DNA of 64,000 bases from Gigaspora margarita (GCA_009809945.1 WTPW01000926.1:37966-101965), one strand, 5' to 3'; positions 33,311-45,532 are shown, numbered from the stretch's first letter. A program made the numbers and translations. Notes: generated by a model not told the origin, from the letters alone.

Positions 33311-34443
33311 TTATAAAGTACCATTATGAATATCATTTGGATTACAATGCCAAGTTTTATAATCCCTATTTTCTGGTTTCCCTATAACCTTATACCAATC
33401 ATGTTTATTAGGTTGACCATTACATCCCGCCATAGTATCAAATTTATAACCTAATTTTTTTGCTGTGTCAATTGCAAATGGTAAAAGACTATCAACAGTG
33501 GTATTAATTCTATCATGCATTAATGATACGTGTGGTTTTTTATCACTAATAAGAGCTGGAAAACCTTTCATTGCAGTTACTAAATCAGTAGCCCAATCTC
33601 TGGTATCAACATCCCAAAGAGCAATATATTTATATCCACGACGTATTAAAGCTTTTCTTAAATAAGGGTTCATAACAGATTCACCAAATGGGGGTCGGAA
33701 ATATAGTAGTTTTACACCAAGAATTCTTTTAATTGCTAATTCTAAAGTATCGAGTTGAAAATCAATTTCTTTAGGAGATGCACTACCCAAATGAACGTGC
33801 GACCATGTGTGAGCGCCAATTAGATGCCCATCATTGTATATTTGTTGTAAGATTTCTGCATGATCGTATATACAAAAATCGATATAATTATGGCCGTTGA
33901 CGAAGAAAGAAGCTTTTATACTGGATTTATTTAAGGCAGCGAGCGCGTGATAAGTCCACTGCATAGCAAAAAAAAAAAAGTAAAATAAAATAAAAAAAAT
34001 AGATATATATAATTTAATTGAATATACTGATAGGTAAAAATATAATTTTAAATTTTAACATACCGGACGTGGACCATCATCAAAAGAAAATGCCAAAGTT
34101 TTCTTTTTCTTGCAAGTTTCAATAGATTTTAAACCATCTTTTGGGATACTGCAAGTACCATAACCTGTTTGACATCCTTTTCCACAATGTGCTATTATAT
34201 AATGATAATTTAATTAAAATCTGGTATTTTAAAGTCAATCAAATAAAGAAATTAAATACCTGTAGTGCCACCACAAAAACCATTTTTTGAACAACAATCG
34301 TAATTGGGACAATAAAAATTATGTTCAGTACCACATGAAGCATCTGGTGAGAGTGGATAGGAAGATGGATTGGTAAATTGACAAAATACATATAAAATGT
34401 TCGTGGTACTCAATAAAATGAATAAAAATTTTATCGTCGCCAT
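33311..34443 (-). CDS. Secreted chitin deacetylase with CBM18 domain (three exons)
   Basis: Carbohydrate esterase family 4 enzyme that removes acetyl groups from chitin in the wall or extracellular space, giving chitosan. Exons on the minus strand: 34443-34260, 34191-34064 and 33958-33311. Introns are GTATTT...AATAG (68 bp) and GTATGT...TGCAG (105 bp). The joined product is 319 residues. Residues 1-21 form a signal peptide (MATIKFLFILLSTTNILYVF). Residues 37-75 form a chitin-binding type 1 (hevein-like) domain with all eight Cys (37, 45, 50, 51, 57, 64, 68, 75) split by intron 1. The NodB domain has all five motifs: SFDDGP at 97-102 (base D99, metal D100), HTWSH at 154-158, RPPFG at 192-196, DVDTRDW at 220-226 and SLMHD at 249-253. 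The ATG at 34443 is chosen because it opens the signal peptide; an earlier TTG is ignored. No membrane anchor at the C-terminus. All catalytic residues are present, so it is probably active. It is the only intact gene here; no repeat lies within it. Confidence 0.95.
33959..34063 (-). other. Intron 2 of the chitin deacetylase gene
   Basis: 105 bp, GTATGT donor at 34063, TGCAG acceptor ending at 33959, phase 0, directly after the first NodB motif (after Pro104). Confidence 0.9.
34192..34259 (-). other. Intron 1 of the chitin deacetylase gene
   Basis: 68 bp, GT donor at 34259-34258, AG acceptor at 34193-34192, phase 1. It interrupts the chitin-binding domain between Thr61 and Ala62. Removal joins the sixth conserved Cys in frame. 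Confidence 0.9.
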
Positions 34444-36520
34444 CTTACGATGAAAAGACAAATAATATTTTTTCTTACTTTTAAATAAGAAATCAAAAAT
34501 TTGTTAACATATTATGGCGCAGAAAAATATGTCATCCGTAACGAACGATAACTTAAATAGAATAGGATATCGGATATTTCCTAAAAAATATACGGTGCAG
34601 AATATATAAGTCGGAATAAATTAATTTTAGAAGTTCTACATGTTGTTATAATACGTTTTATATAATATCAATTACCCTGAAAATCGATTCCGTTCTAGCA
34701 ATGGTGACTAAATTAATGTGTGAAAAATATTTTCCGTGAAACGGTAACGTAAGCGGAATATGCAATATAAGTGATGTGTATGTATGTGCATATTGGTCAG
34801 AAATCATGCGTGCAGATGTGTATACTGTACCCATGCCCCTATTCAGCTCAAAATGGTAATTTAGCCAATTATTATAGGCGGAATTAGAACTTTAGGTCTA
34901 GGGTTAGAATTAATAAAAAAAAAAGTATAATTTTGGTTAGGCTAATGCAAAATTTTCATCAGGGATTGTCCTAATTTTGAATTGAGATGACTTTAATTAC
35001 GTAAATAGTCAATTCAATTAAATAAACGTTTTTATTTCAAGCTATAAAATTTAAATTCAGTATGGTAAGTGTTAATTTACGGAAAAACTTTTTCCCGGAA
35101 TTTCCACATCGTAATAAGGAATATGTGACTGCAATACATAATAATACATAATGATATTGATTTGATTGGATATAATAAAGTAAAATTGAGATTTTGAGCC
35201 TAATTTCAAAACGATGATACGTGCGGATTTAATTTCTTCTGAACTAAGACAACTTTCTTTTTATTAATGAAATGAATATTTTTTAACACCGAACTGAACT
35301 TAAATTTAAATCTTTATAGCTTATGATAAAGACGCTGATTTCATGAATTGACTGTATGATGGTATAAATATGTGTCGAGAAATATATGATTCATATGCAT
35401 ATATATAACTACATATTTCGGTCTCACCATAGTACATATGGGTCCCATGGAGTTGATATCAATATTGAATTCGAGAAATTGAATATGACACGAAACCTGA
35501 TAGGTGACTTGTAAGCATTCACTTATATGGATAATATAAATTTATTGTTTTAACACTCACTTAGTCAGTATTTATTAAATGACCTAAAATGACTTTTATA
35601 TGTGAAATTTAATAATAAATTTTTAAATGACGCAAATAACTTGACAAAAAGTCATTGTAAAATAACAATGCATAATGATACCAAATAACTTAATATTAAG
35701 TATTCTAAAGTAATTATTCGAACATGGTAAGCATGAAAGAATGACTAAAATACGAGTGGAATCGCACTAAAGTCTACCGTTATCTATAAATAAGAAATCT
35801 CACATAAAACTTTAAAGTATAGTTAAGTCAGAATGTATGGAATGAAGGGCACACGGGAAATTATGCTAGAGTATAATTTAAGACGCACATCATTTATAAT
35901 TAATAGGTATAATATTATCTTCCATATTATCTATAAGACCATAATATTCCTCAACTCTGATATCTACACGACTTCCGTTATAGAATATTTATCTACCATA
36001 ATACAGTAATAATAACGCCTTCTTTAATCCACCACGTAATTAAAAATACAATGAAAGTTTCATTTTCTAAAATAGGGATGGCTACAACTCTGTGTAGTCT
36101 CTAAATTTAATTATTTAATTCAAGTATTATTGGCGTTTTTTAAAGTTAAGGTAAACATTATGAATAAATTACTTTCCAACATTTTTTGATTAATGACTTA
36201 AGAAGATTCAGACCGGTGTTTAAAATTGGTAGCACAAGATGCGCATGTGCTAATGTGCAAATATCTTTTTATTTTTTAAATCAACATTTATACAAGTATA
36301 AAAACATAGATTACTAAATACTACTAGAATAATGAAAAATACTATAATTAATTATGCCTAGAAAATGATTCGTCATTCGTTTGACAAATAACAAATGTTC
36401 TATCAAAAAATTTATTAATTAACAAATAACGAGGCATACTATATGATAATTGGCAATGACTATCCTTTTTTCACAATGTAAATTAATCCATATAACGTTG
36501 ATTTATTTTGAAGACTTTTA
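34444..36520. other. Intergenic region upstream of chitin deacetylase, repeat-poor
   Basis: Contains the presumed promoter of the minus-strand gene. A TATA-like TTATTTAAAAG (minus strand) lies about 30-40 bp before the ATG, weak evidence. Further out is ordinary AT-rich sequence with more CG dinucleotides than the element-rich regions. Only a short GGGTTAG-like motif near 34898 was noted, and no other gene. Confidence 0.4.
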
Positions 36521-36531
36521 CTAAAATGCAC

Positions 36532-36739
36532 CATGGTGATTTGCACCTATGTATACATTGTCTCAAAACATTGTCTCAAAAATTAAATAATTAATTAACG
36601 TGGGTGTCTTCCCAATCCCTAACCTCAACCTAAATATTAACCATAACCATAACATGAAAAAGTTTGTATGCAAAAACTTAGAAATCTTAAAAACATTATA
36701 AAAACATATGATAGGTGTAAACACCATAAGTGCGTTTTA
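36532..36739. mobile_element. MITE, TAAAATGCACC ends
   Basis: Left TAAAATGCACCATGGTGATT and right on the complement TAAAACGCACTTATGGTGTT are inverted copies of about 30 bp, both followed by an ACACCTAT/GCACCTAT motif. The middle holds CCCTAACCTCAACC, a telomere-like tract. 208 bp. Confidence 0.65.
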
Positions 36740-37257
36740 TAATAATTTACTGTATTTTTTTGAATATATTAAAATATTTACATTACTTGAAGAAAACTTT
36801 ATTTCCTGGTGTATCCAATAGATTATACGCAAATGATTAATAAAATAGATCAGCTTCGAATTCTTATATAACTTTCGTACGACATTATTAATTTTTCATA
36901 AAGTGTGAAACAACATGATCCTCTTATCCTGAAGATTTCAGTTCTTCAATATTTTCGGACATAAGATCTCTAAATAATATGTCGATTATATGATGTTTAT
37001 TTTTATTGGTGAATTGATAGTCAAAAGATTTTTAATCGACTGAGGCTTAATCAATCTCAAAGGTTTCATGGACGAATAATATGACGAAAATCCATAACGT
37101 TTCACTGATTATTATACACAATAAAATACAATCAAGTTAAGTAAAACCATTTAATCACATTAGTAACCATTGACAGTGTCAAAATTAACTTGAAGCAAAT
37201 CAAATAATTCGATTTTTGAGCTGCAAAAATCTTCTATTACTAACTATATAATAATAT
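36740..37257. other. Intergenic, no feature seen
   Basis: AT-rich non-repetitive sequence; no open frame or repeat I can support. Confidence 0.4.
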
Positions 37258-37395
37258 ATTAGCGGAAATTCTATTTTCACCCGGGTTCTTATCAATCTAT
37301 AGAATTTTAGTTTGTTATAGTAGTTTATATTATATAATAAAATGGAATTATATATCGGGTAACCTAAACCCGGGTGAAAATAGAATTTCCCATAT
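37258..37395. mobile_element. MITE, 138 bp, TTTTCACCCGGGTT arms
   Basis: GGAAATTCTATTTTCACCCG on the left and its exact inverse at 37366-37390 form perfect arms around an AT-rich loop. TATATTA-like sequence flanks both ends. Confidence 0.75.
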
Positions 37396-38116
37396 ATTAA
37401 TCTAAACGATTTATTATTTTACTGGCATTTCTATTGTACATTACATGTACTGTGCATAAATACGTACGTACATATATACCAAAAAAAAATTTTATTTATA
37501 AAAAATTTCTCGCCAAATTTTTCTATTTAATGAAATTTCGTATATTTAATATTTTATTTACCAGTACGTACGTACGTACGATTTTTTAATGAGATTGAAC
37601 TGATGGCTAATTTTCGGTTGTAGATTTTTTATCAGTTATGATTGGATCTTATTAAAATGAAAATCATTGTGTTATATTACTATGTACATTAATTATTTAT
37701 TAAACTATAAATTATTACCTTAAATTTTATCAAAATTATCGAGTACAAACTTGGATAGCTTGTTATAAATGCGTTGATCAATAATTTTTATTCTCATTAA
37801 ATAAACACAATTAGGATAAAATTACAAAATTATTTATTATTCCTATTTGCTAATCATAAATTCCAGTGTTTGACTCATGTTTCGGGAATTAAATGAATTC
37901 AATTGGAAATATCCTCTGACTGACAATTAGAGAATCCTTTGTTGCAGGGGATAAATAATATCTACTATAGTACTATAGATTGGAATTGTCTAAAATTTTC
38001 TTAATCGTTTAATTAACCGTTTAATTATTTAACAATTACCGGATTAACCGTTTGATATTGAAAATTCTTCAGGACCATAATCAACATAATTCGGCCCGGC
38101 ATTATAACGAATTTTA
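37396..38116. other. Intergenic with a GTAC microsatellite
   Basis: CAGTACGTACGTACGTACGA at 37562-37581 is the only distinct element. An AACCGTTTAATTATT...TTAACCGTTTGAT repeat occurs at 38010-38055. No gene seen. Confidence 0.5.
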
Positions 38117-38353
38117 CAGGAGGGTCACCAAAATTCCGGGTCAGATGCGTCGGATCTAGGTTGGAGTTTAGTCCTAGTTGTTAGCAGGTTCTATAGCAAA
38201 TTATCAGCTGGACATTTTTTACAATGAATGGATATGATTTCATTGATAAAATTTTTTATGATTTTGAGGCAAAATTGATCAATTCCGATCCAGCCGGCCA
38301 TGATTCCGAAGCACTCCGCCATATTCCGACACGGAATTTTGGTGACCCTCCTG
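38117..38353. mobile_element. CAGGAGGGTCACC MITE, copy 1
   Basis: Perfect terminal inverted repeats CAGGAGGGTCACCAAAATTC with TA on both sides, as in Tc1/mariner-type elements. Internal GGATCTAGGTTGGAG and GTTGTTAGCAGGTTCTATAG match the opposite-orientation copy at 45776-45989. Rich in CG for this window. Confidence 0.8.
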
Positions 38354-39180
38354 TATGAGTTGCAGTTAAACGGTTCTAGTTTTTAGTTTTCACCACTAAC
38401 AAATTCAAAATCTGATCTTACTAATTTTGTAAATACCACATTTTACTTCTTAAACCATTTGTAGTTTTTAACTAAGTTTTTTTCCAAATTTGTACATGTA
38501 CTTTCATTAAAAATATTCGGTTAGGTCTGTAACTATTACGGAGGGAGAGTTTATGCATTTAACCAATTTAACTCTAATAATTACTAAGAGATAGGTTTCT
38601 GATTTACTCGAATAAAGGTTTCTTCAACACTACACTAGCTTACGTCCTTTATTTTTCTTAAGTAAAATCGAAGGGTACTTCTCTTCATGTATCTCTCTTT
38701 ATTGAAGTCAAATTCATTCATTTATATACATTTGAATTTAATATACGACACGTTAACGTGTTACCTAGCAAATTAATGTGCTATCTATCACGCTCCGTGC
38801 TATTCAACAGTGTGTTATGAAGATTTTACAAAGGGGGCGATTATATTAATCATCAAGTTTACACTAATTTTGACTAACATTTAATGAATTGTACAAAAAT
38901 GGAAATGAAAGTTATCTACACTAAATAAAGAAAAGAAGATCTAAATACAGATGTGGGATCGACAAATCATCTTCCATGAATACTACTTTTTGTATGACAA
39001 ATTAGGTAACGTCTTAAATAGGTGCTCTAATTTTTCCGGATTGAATGTATGAATTGTTATTTCTGATTAGGTAAAATAGGTTAGCAACTTTCGCTATCAA
39101 TTAAAATTCGAAGATCCGGCATAACTTAAAATGATGAAAAAATAATCATAGTTTTTCAAAAATCGTCAGTAAATTGTAAT
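38354..39180. other. Intergenic, no feature seen
   Basis: Mostly unique AT-rich DNA without convincing open frames. Confidence 0.4.
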
Positions 39181-39510
39181 CCTATAATACAATTTCACAG
39201 CGTTCGTTCAACCCGTAGATCAATACCAGGAACGGATTTTTCCTATCCTATAATACAATTTCACAGCGTTCGTTCAACCCGTACATCAATACCAGGAACG
39301 GATTTTTCTTATAATACAATTTCACAGCGTTCCTTCAACCCGCCCGTAGATCAATACCAGGAACGGATTTTTCCTATAATACAATTTCACAGCGTTCCTT
39401 CAACCCGCCCGTAGATCAATACCAGGAACGGATTTTTCCTATAATACAATTTCACGCGTTCCTTCAACCCGTAGATCAATACCAGGAACGGATTTTTCCT
39501 ATAATACAAT
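39181..39510. repeat. Minisatellite, 61-66 bp unit, five copies plus part
   Basis: Units begin CCTATAATACAATTTCACAG and end ACCAGGAACGGATTTTT. Starts: 39181, 39247, 39308, 39373, 39438, and a 13-bp partial at 39498. Copies 3 and 4 have an extra CCCG before GTAGATC, copy 5 lacks AC in the CACAGCG stretch, copy 2 has ACATC for AGATC. The unit is well conserved and more complex than the other arrays here. Confidence 0.95.
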
Positions 39511-40037
39511 AAGTCTATTATAACAAATTGACTTCAAGTTAAATTTAGTCTAGAAATTCTAGCTGAGTTACTAATTAGATCAGATAAATTTGATTTAGTT
39601 GTTAATATTACATTCCTCTTATAAATGAAAGAAACAAAAATAAATAAATAAATAATTAATTATATAATGCATTCATATATGTACAATTTTTATAACCAAA
39701 ATTCTCATAATCTAGTAATCGAATCTGCATTATTTTAAAGTATGTATGCAATAATCACAAATCAGAATTTTGGGTTTACTAATTTCTTCAAGTTCCTATT
39801 TGTCGAATGCAAATTTTGTATAAATCACTGATCAGATGACTTAAAGTAAAAAATTATCATTTCGAATAATTGGTTTTTAATTGTTATTTCTATAGAAGTT
39901 AAATGTTTATTTAAATATTTCTTTTTACTTATTAATACTAGTTCTCTAGTTCTTTACAATCGAATAAAAAAGCACTTCAGAAGTTCTTTTTTTTAGCAGT
40001 TACTTGAATCTTTTCATCACAATCTAAAATAAACATA
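39511..40037. other. Intergenic, no feature seen
   Basis: AT-rich sequence up to the pogo-like element; no gene or repeat supported. Confidence 0.4.
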
Positions 40038-40770
40038 CAGTCAGACCTCTATATAATCACACTCCATATAGTCACACCTCTATATAAGCACCCAATATTG
40101 TGCAACAGACTTAAATATAGTAAAAAACCCTCCTTATAGTCACAAATCACCTATAATCACTATCACAAAAAATTTTTGATTTTTTTTATCAATTTTATTA
40201 ATAAAACCCTCTTTATAGTCACCAATTTTGACCAAATATGGATTGAAAAATCTGATTGGCCGATATTCATATTTGTGTTTATTTAAAATATTCTATTAAA
40301 AATTCTTAAAGGTTTGACAACAAATAACTTTTGATGCAGCGGTCTGATTTGAATGAAACAACCACCAAAATGTTCTTCTCGATGAGACGATTCTAATGAG
40401 CCCAAAATCGTTAAAATCCAATCACAGGCTCCTGTGATCGTTAAGGATTTGTGTCACTTCACATGTTTAAGAATTGATTAAATTTGGCAAAAAATCCTAA
40501 AAGATCTTGGCATTTTGTAACTAGATTTGACGATTTTATATACTTTAGAAAACACTCTGGTGGTCATTTTATCCAAATTGGTCCACTGGATCAAAAGTTA
40601 TTCACTATCAAATATTTAAATTTTTTAATATTATTTCAAATATGCGCAAATATATTACTAATTGGCCTTTGGTCATGTGACCATGACAAAGTATTTTATT
40701 TATAGTCATACCTCTATACAATCACCAAAATAAGGCATGACCAACTTGTGATTATAGAGAGATCTGACTG
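40038..40770. mobile_element. Pogo/Tigger-like non-autonomous element, 733 bp
   Basis: CAGTCAGACCTCTATATAAT on the left and CAGTCAGATCTCTCTATAAT on the right complement, with TA duplicated on both sides (40036-40037, 40771-40772). Both ends carry extra CACCTCTATA-type subterminal copies. The inside has the shared module direct (40325-40405) and inverted (40575-40620). The 73-codon frame at 40484-40705 uses module sequence and is not a transposase. Confidence 0.8.
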
Positions 40771-40991
40771 TATATGAGAGGACAGCCAAGTATGACCTAA
40801 CATTTTAGCTTTATTTTTTATTATTTATTTTTTTTTCATGTTTTTTTTTAAAAAATATTTTTTATTTTTCTATTTTTAATTTAGTTTAATTTTTTATTTT
40901 ATTTGTTTTAAATTATTTTATTTCATTTTAAATTATTTTTATATTTTAAATTATTTTTTTATTTTAAATTATTTTTTTTTATTGAGAGTTA

Positions 40992-41313
40992 TCATTTATC
41001 GTCAGTGCGATGCATTGCTACCCTGATCAACCAATCGGGATGCAAAATCAAATATAACATGAAATTGAAGCAAAACATCTTTTTTTTTAAAAATCACTTC
41101 TAACTTAAGATTTTGATTAAGAAACTACACTTTTTTCTTGACAAACAAATTTCTTGTGAAATTTTGGATTAGGAGAGCCTTTTACTTTTGTCCTGCCAAA
41201 TCCTAACCCTAATTATATATGACTGCTATTTGTTTTGTTTTGATTATTGTAAATCAAAACAAATAAAATAATTGGTCGATCAGGGGTAGCAATGCATTGC
41301 ACTAGTGATGAAT
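40992..41313. mobile_element. MITE with GCATTGCTACC arms
   Basis: CAGTGCGATGCATTGCTACC on the left and AGTGCAATGCATTGCTACCC on the right complement. The loop contains AAATCCTAACCCTAATT and an ATTTGTTTTGTTTTGATT hairpin. About 320 bp. Confidence 0.75.
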
Positions 41314-41990
41314 ATTAAAAATCTTTTTTATTTTATATTTAAAATATAACTGTGAAATAATGCATAGAGAGTTATTTCAAATTTTATTCTGAATTAAACT
41401 TAATTTAGGCTAAAAGTTGAAGTATATTCTATTGCATTATTTTGTAGCTATATAGTATTTTTTAACTTTTACTTTTTTTATATATAGGGACATCGAAAGA
41501 AAAGAGGAAAGAGTAATATTAACTAAAGAATTAACTTAAATAGCCTAAGCAAAATTGCATTTCCTATATTTTTTAATTAACCTATTATAGTAGATTTAGA
41601 CTGCCATTTTTGCTATTTTTCAAGGCTTTTGCTTCTCTTTCTTGTTTGCTTTGCAAAGATCATCAAATTATTAATTTGATTGGTTATATGTCATGTGATC
41701 TGCACTGCTTAAATAACCCTCATATATTGAGTTATGCACGTAAGTACATATGTACATTAGCTACTTCATAAATACTTAATATATATTAGTTTAATATTGT
41801 ACTAAAAATATTAACTTTCTAAAAGGATACTCCTTTTGGTCTAAATTACAAGTTTTAACTTACTTGGTTCTTTGTGACTAAAGTCCATATTATCCATATG
41901 TGACCTGCTATAAGCAGGAATTTTTTCAATACAATTCCCTTCTGTAACTGAAGAAAAAAAATACATCACTAGAAGAATTTTACTGGCCTG
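41314..41990. other. AT-rich spacer, no gene seen
   Basis: No repeat or open frame supported, apart from simple AT-rich tracts. Confidence 0.35.
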
Positions 41991-42097
41991 TCAAGACCAG
42001 TATTGGAAATCTGTTTTAAAATTTATATTATTATAAGAACATATTTATTTAATTTAGTGTTCTTAAAAATTTTTTTATGTTCTCAAATTAAAAAAAA

Positions 42098-42136
<39 letters not shown>

Positions 42137-42285
42137 TTTCTTTCTCTTTCTCTCTTTCTCTTTTTTTCTCTATTTTTCTCTCTTTCTTTTTCTCTCTCTC
42201 TTACTTTTTCTTTCTCTTTTTCACTTTTTTTTTACTTTTTCTTACTTTTATTTCTCTCTCTTATTCTCTTTCTCACACTTATACT
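42098..42285 (+). repeat. TC/TTC-rich microsatellite
   Basis: CTCTCT and TTTCTC repeats over about 190 bp. The 101-codon frame overlapping it is poly Ser/Leu/Phe and not a gene. Confidence 0.95.
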
Positions 42286-42592
42286 TTTATACTTTTAGAT
42301 TTTTTTAATTTTTATTTTTAATTAATATATTTAAGAATTATTAATCCAAAAGATATTTTATTTAACAAACTATATAAACAGAGCTAAGTTATTCATAATA
42401 ATAAAATTGTAACTTCATATGTGTATTTTTTAAAAATTAATATTTGAGGTTTTTTATATATTGTTGAAGATGTTATTGGCTTGGCTTAGCTTATAGATTA
42501 AGTTTTTAAATAAGCTATTAATATCTATTAAATATTTAATGGGTATCTGTTTGCTGTACTAAATTTAGTATATTATAAAAGTTTAATATTAA

Positions 42593-42704
42593 AAAATTGG
42601 TATTATTAACTTCAAATTAAATTTATTTAATATATAATCCTATATTAAAAAATTGGTATTATTAACTTCAAATTAAATTTATCTAATATATAATCCTATA
42701 TTTA
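42593..42704. repeat. Direct duplication, 56-bp unit
   Basis: AATTGGTATTATTAACTTCA followed by AATTAAATTTAT starts at 42595 and again at 42651, nearly identical. Confidence 0.85.
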
Positions 42705-43248
42705 AAAGTCATTTTAGAATATTTAAAAATTAGATAACTTATCTAAAATTTTTTTATATTTTTAAAAATTTGTTTGCTACTAAAAGTGCAAAAAAAATAC
42801 TAAATTATAAATAGCAAAATTTGATTTAATAAAATTTTTTAAATTGCTTAATAAAAGTTATAAAGCTAATTTTTCTTGTTCTAATGATAGTAAAATTATT
42901 AAAATTGGTTCAGTAAATAAAAACTTCTAAGTAATTTAATTTTACTAAATTTTTACTATGTTTTTACTATGTTTTACTATATAAATTTACAGCAAATCCA
43001 ACCATTTTTAGGCATGTATTACTTTAAAACAGGTTTATTTAAGCTATTTAAAAAAATTATTATTTTTTTTTAACTATATCAAGATCAAAATTAGGTTCAA
43101 AACAATCTAAAAATTTAGAATTTTTTTAATTTTATTATAAATTTTATACAGTATGATTTTTTTAAGCTGTACTAAATTTAGTACAGAAAAATTTTAGAGA
43201 AATGCACAAGGTTTAAGAATGAACTGTGTAAAATTTTTTATTATTAAG

Positions 43249-43591
43249 TGTCATGGCTGATGCTGAAGTTGGCTGATGCTAAAGCTCACATGATGATTTA
43301 CAGAAATTAGCCAATAGTAAATCATGATTTAGTGGATCAAAACAACATCAACTTCGAAAAAAACTTGAAAAAAATCAAAATTCACATAAGAAACTACTTA
43401 TTATGCACTAACTAAAAGTTTTCCTTGAGCGATTTTACTATACAATATGCTAATTTCTAGTTCTAACTCTAACTCTAACCCTAACATAAATAAATTTTAA
43501 ATAATTTTATAGCTGTTGATAATTCTGCAACAATTAAAATAATATGTCATATGAGCTTCAGCATCAGCCAACTTTAGCATCAGCCATGACA
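43249..43591. mobile_element. GGCTGATGCTGAAG MITE (family member 1)
   Basis: TGTCATGGCTGATGCTGAAG on the left and TGTCATGGCTGATGCTAAAG on the right complement; each arm repeats the GGCTGATGCT phrase twice. TTAA lies just outside both ends. The middle has CTAACTCTAACTCTAACCCT at 43463. It is related to the element at 61322-61550. Confidence 0.8.
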
Positions 43592-44522
43592 TTAAAAATT
43601 ACTAAAATTATACAAAAAGATAGTTCTTATATTCAAATATATTTTGACAAAATTTAAATCAATTTGGTTAAATATTTAATTTAAAATAATTTTGTTTGTA
43701 TGTACTAAATTTAGTAAAAAGCTTGATATATACCCATTAAATAAATAAATTTAGTAAATAAAATATATATTCTTTTTTACTATAGTGAATTTATAGATTC
43801 AAAAAATTCTCATTTTAAAATTTTAAAATATAGCACTAAAGTTTAAATTCATAATAATTTAAGATTTGTTAAGTAATTTCCTTGTAAAAATTGTCATCAT
43901 AGTGAATTTAGCTCTCAGAAATTTATGATATTATATGTACATTGCACCAAAGTAGAAATAGATAAACCAATAATTATATTATCTAAAATTTGCTATAATT
44001 CAAGAACAACTAAATCATTCTCTATTTTAACTAACAATTAAATATTTATAAGATAAATTATTTAAACTACTATATTAATAAAAATAGTTTTTTACTGTTT
44101 TATATATTTATATAGAGAACATACTTTTGAAACTTAATGTTCTCAAAAAAAAATTTAATAGAAAACATCTTAAATTTTGTAAATGTTCTCAGATTAAAAG
44201 TGATGTTCTCATGAGAACATGAGAACATAAGATTTTCAATACTGGTCAAGACTACCTATCCTTTCTTTAATACTTCTACCATCTAAGTCCAGGCAGAATA
44301 GTTTATCTCTTACTCTTATATAAGGAAAAAAATAAATGCTATATCTGTGAAAGAAACTACAATCATTTAGGAAAAGAAAAAAAAGAAGAAAAAAAAGGAA
44401 ACAGAGTAAAAAGAAATATAAAAGCCAAAAAAAGAAAAAAATATCCTAAACATGATTCGATTATAAATGAATAAAGATGAAAATAGCAAAAAAAGAATGA
44501 AGTAATCTGATATGCATCTAAG

Positions 44523-44663
44523 TACCATATTCTATCATAAATAAGGACCCCTTTTTTGAAATTTTAAATTCAAAGATCTTAACAATTATTTAATTAAATA
44601 ATTGTTAGATCGTTAAGTTTAAAATTTCAAAAAAGGGTGCTTATTCATAATAGGATACAGTAT
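44523..44663. mobile_element. MITE, 141 bp, near-perfect hairpin
   Basis: Left TACCATATTCTATCATAAAT and right complement TACTGTATCCTATTATGAAT, then CCCCTTTTTTGAAATTTTAA in both arms around an AATTATTTAATTAAATAATT centre. Confidence 0.8.
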
Positions 44664-45330
44664 ATAAAAAAAAGAAATTTTAGAATTTGATTTTTGCAAA
44701 TTAGCCTACTCCTTTGTCCATGTCACATTATGCATCTATTCCTGTTTGTTAACTTGTATACCTTCTTTCTAATTAGGGTAGGAACAACAATACTGATCTT
44801 TTGGAGGAAATATGCCAACTTTTTCACTTTATGACCAAAATTTCAGGAAAAAAAGCTTCAAGCAAGAATATGATAGCAGGTGTATAGTTGTTATGTTCTT
44901 GTTCTCAAAAGATCTTAAAAAAAATATTGAAAAACTTATTTTTTAGTTCATCACCTAGCTATAAAACCTTTGTTAATGAAAGAAAGCTTTTACCAGAATT
45001 TCTGTACCAAAAGCACCAACTACTAGTTATCTTGTACAACTGATGCTTCTGGCTTGCATGCTGAATATATAAGAGTCTCAAAAGAAGTAAAAGAAGTGTT
45101 AATCTTTATAAAAACTAGTATTAAAGCTGCTTCATCTTTTACCAAAAAAATTTTTGCTTTCTTTTGTTTAGAACTTTGAAAAGGAGATCAATAAGAAAAG
45201 TGGTATAAATTAGATACTAAATTTGATTTCTAAATAATGATTTTTTTATTTTTTTATATGTTTATTTTACCAGAGGGGCCAGGTCCATTAGGGGAAAGAG
45301 GTGATATTGACCAAAAAATTAACTTCAAAC
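44664..45330. other. Spacer, no gene supported
   Basis: AT-rich sequence. A short frame at 45237-45470 begins hydrophobic and runs into the GGTTCA repeat; I do not regard it as a gene. Confidence 0.35.
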
Positions 45331-45532
45331 AACCTTATTACCTGAACCTAAACATGTCCATGAACTTCAAACCAAACTTAGCTGAACAAATATTTCATAT
45401 TCGAGTTCAGTTCAGGTTCATAAATTCTAGGTTCAGCTTGGGTTCGAGTTTGAAAATCTGCAAAATTTAAAGTTCAGGTTCAGCTTTGACAAACCCAAAC
45501 TGAACCTGAACTGAACACAACCCAACTTCAGA
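45330..45532. repeat. GGTTCA/TGAACC palindromic repeat region
   Basis: Variants of GTTCAGGTTCA (45405-45480) are followed by their inverse CTGAACCTGAACTGAAC (45500-45517). A foldback region built from a hexamer; non-coding. Confidence 0.65.

Larger units (their letters stand above)
41997..44245. mobile_element. CCAGTATTG TIR element, 2.2 kb, with nested MITE
   Basis: Short terminal inverted repeats CCAGTATTGGAAATCT and CCAGTATTGAAAATCT (complement). They are flanked by TCAAGA on both sides (41991-41996 and 44246-44251). Both subterminal regions are dense in GTTCTTA/TGTTCTCA motifs in opposite orientation. The short ends and 6-bp (possibly longer) duplication could suit an hAT-like element, but no transposase frame is visible. 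It contains a TC microsatellite, a 56-bp duplication and the MITE at 43249-43591. Confidence 0.65.

Noticed and set aside
33465..33665. Plus-strand 66-codon frame over the chitin deacetylase exon
   Set aside because: Shadow of the real minus-strand exon 3.
34459..34461. Upstream TTG as start of the chitin deacetylase
   Set aside because: Eukaryotic initiation is expected at ATG; the ATG at 34443 directly opens a good signal peptide.
40484..40705. 73-codon frame inside the pogo-like element as a transposase remnant
   Set aside because: The frame covers the shared module and lacks a DDE or HTH pattern.
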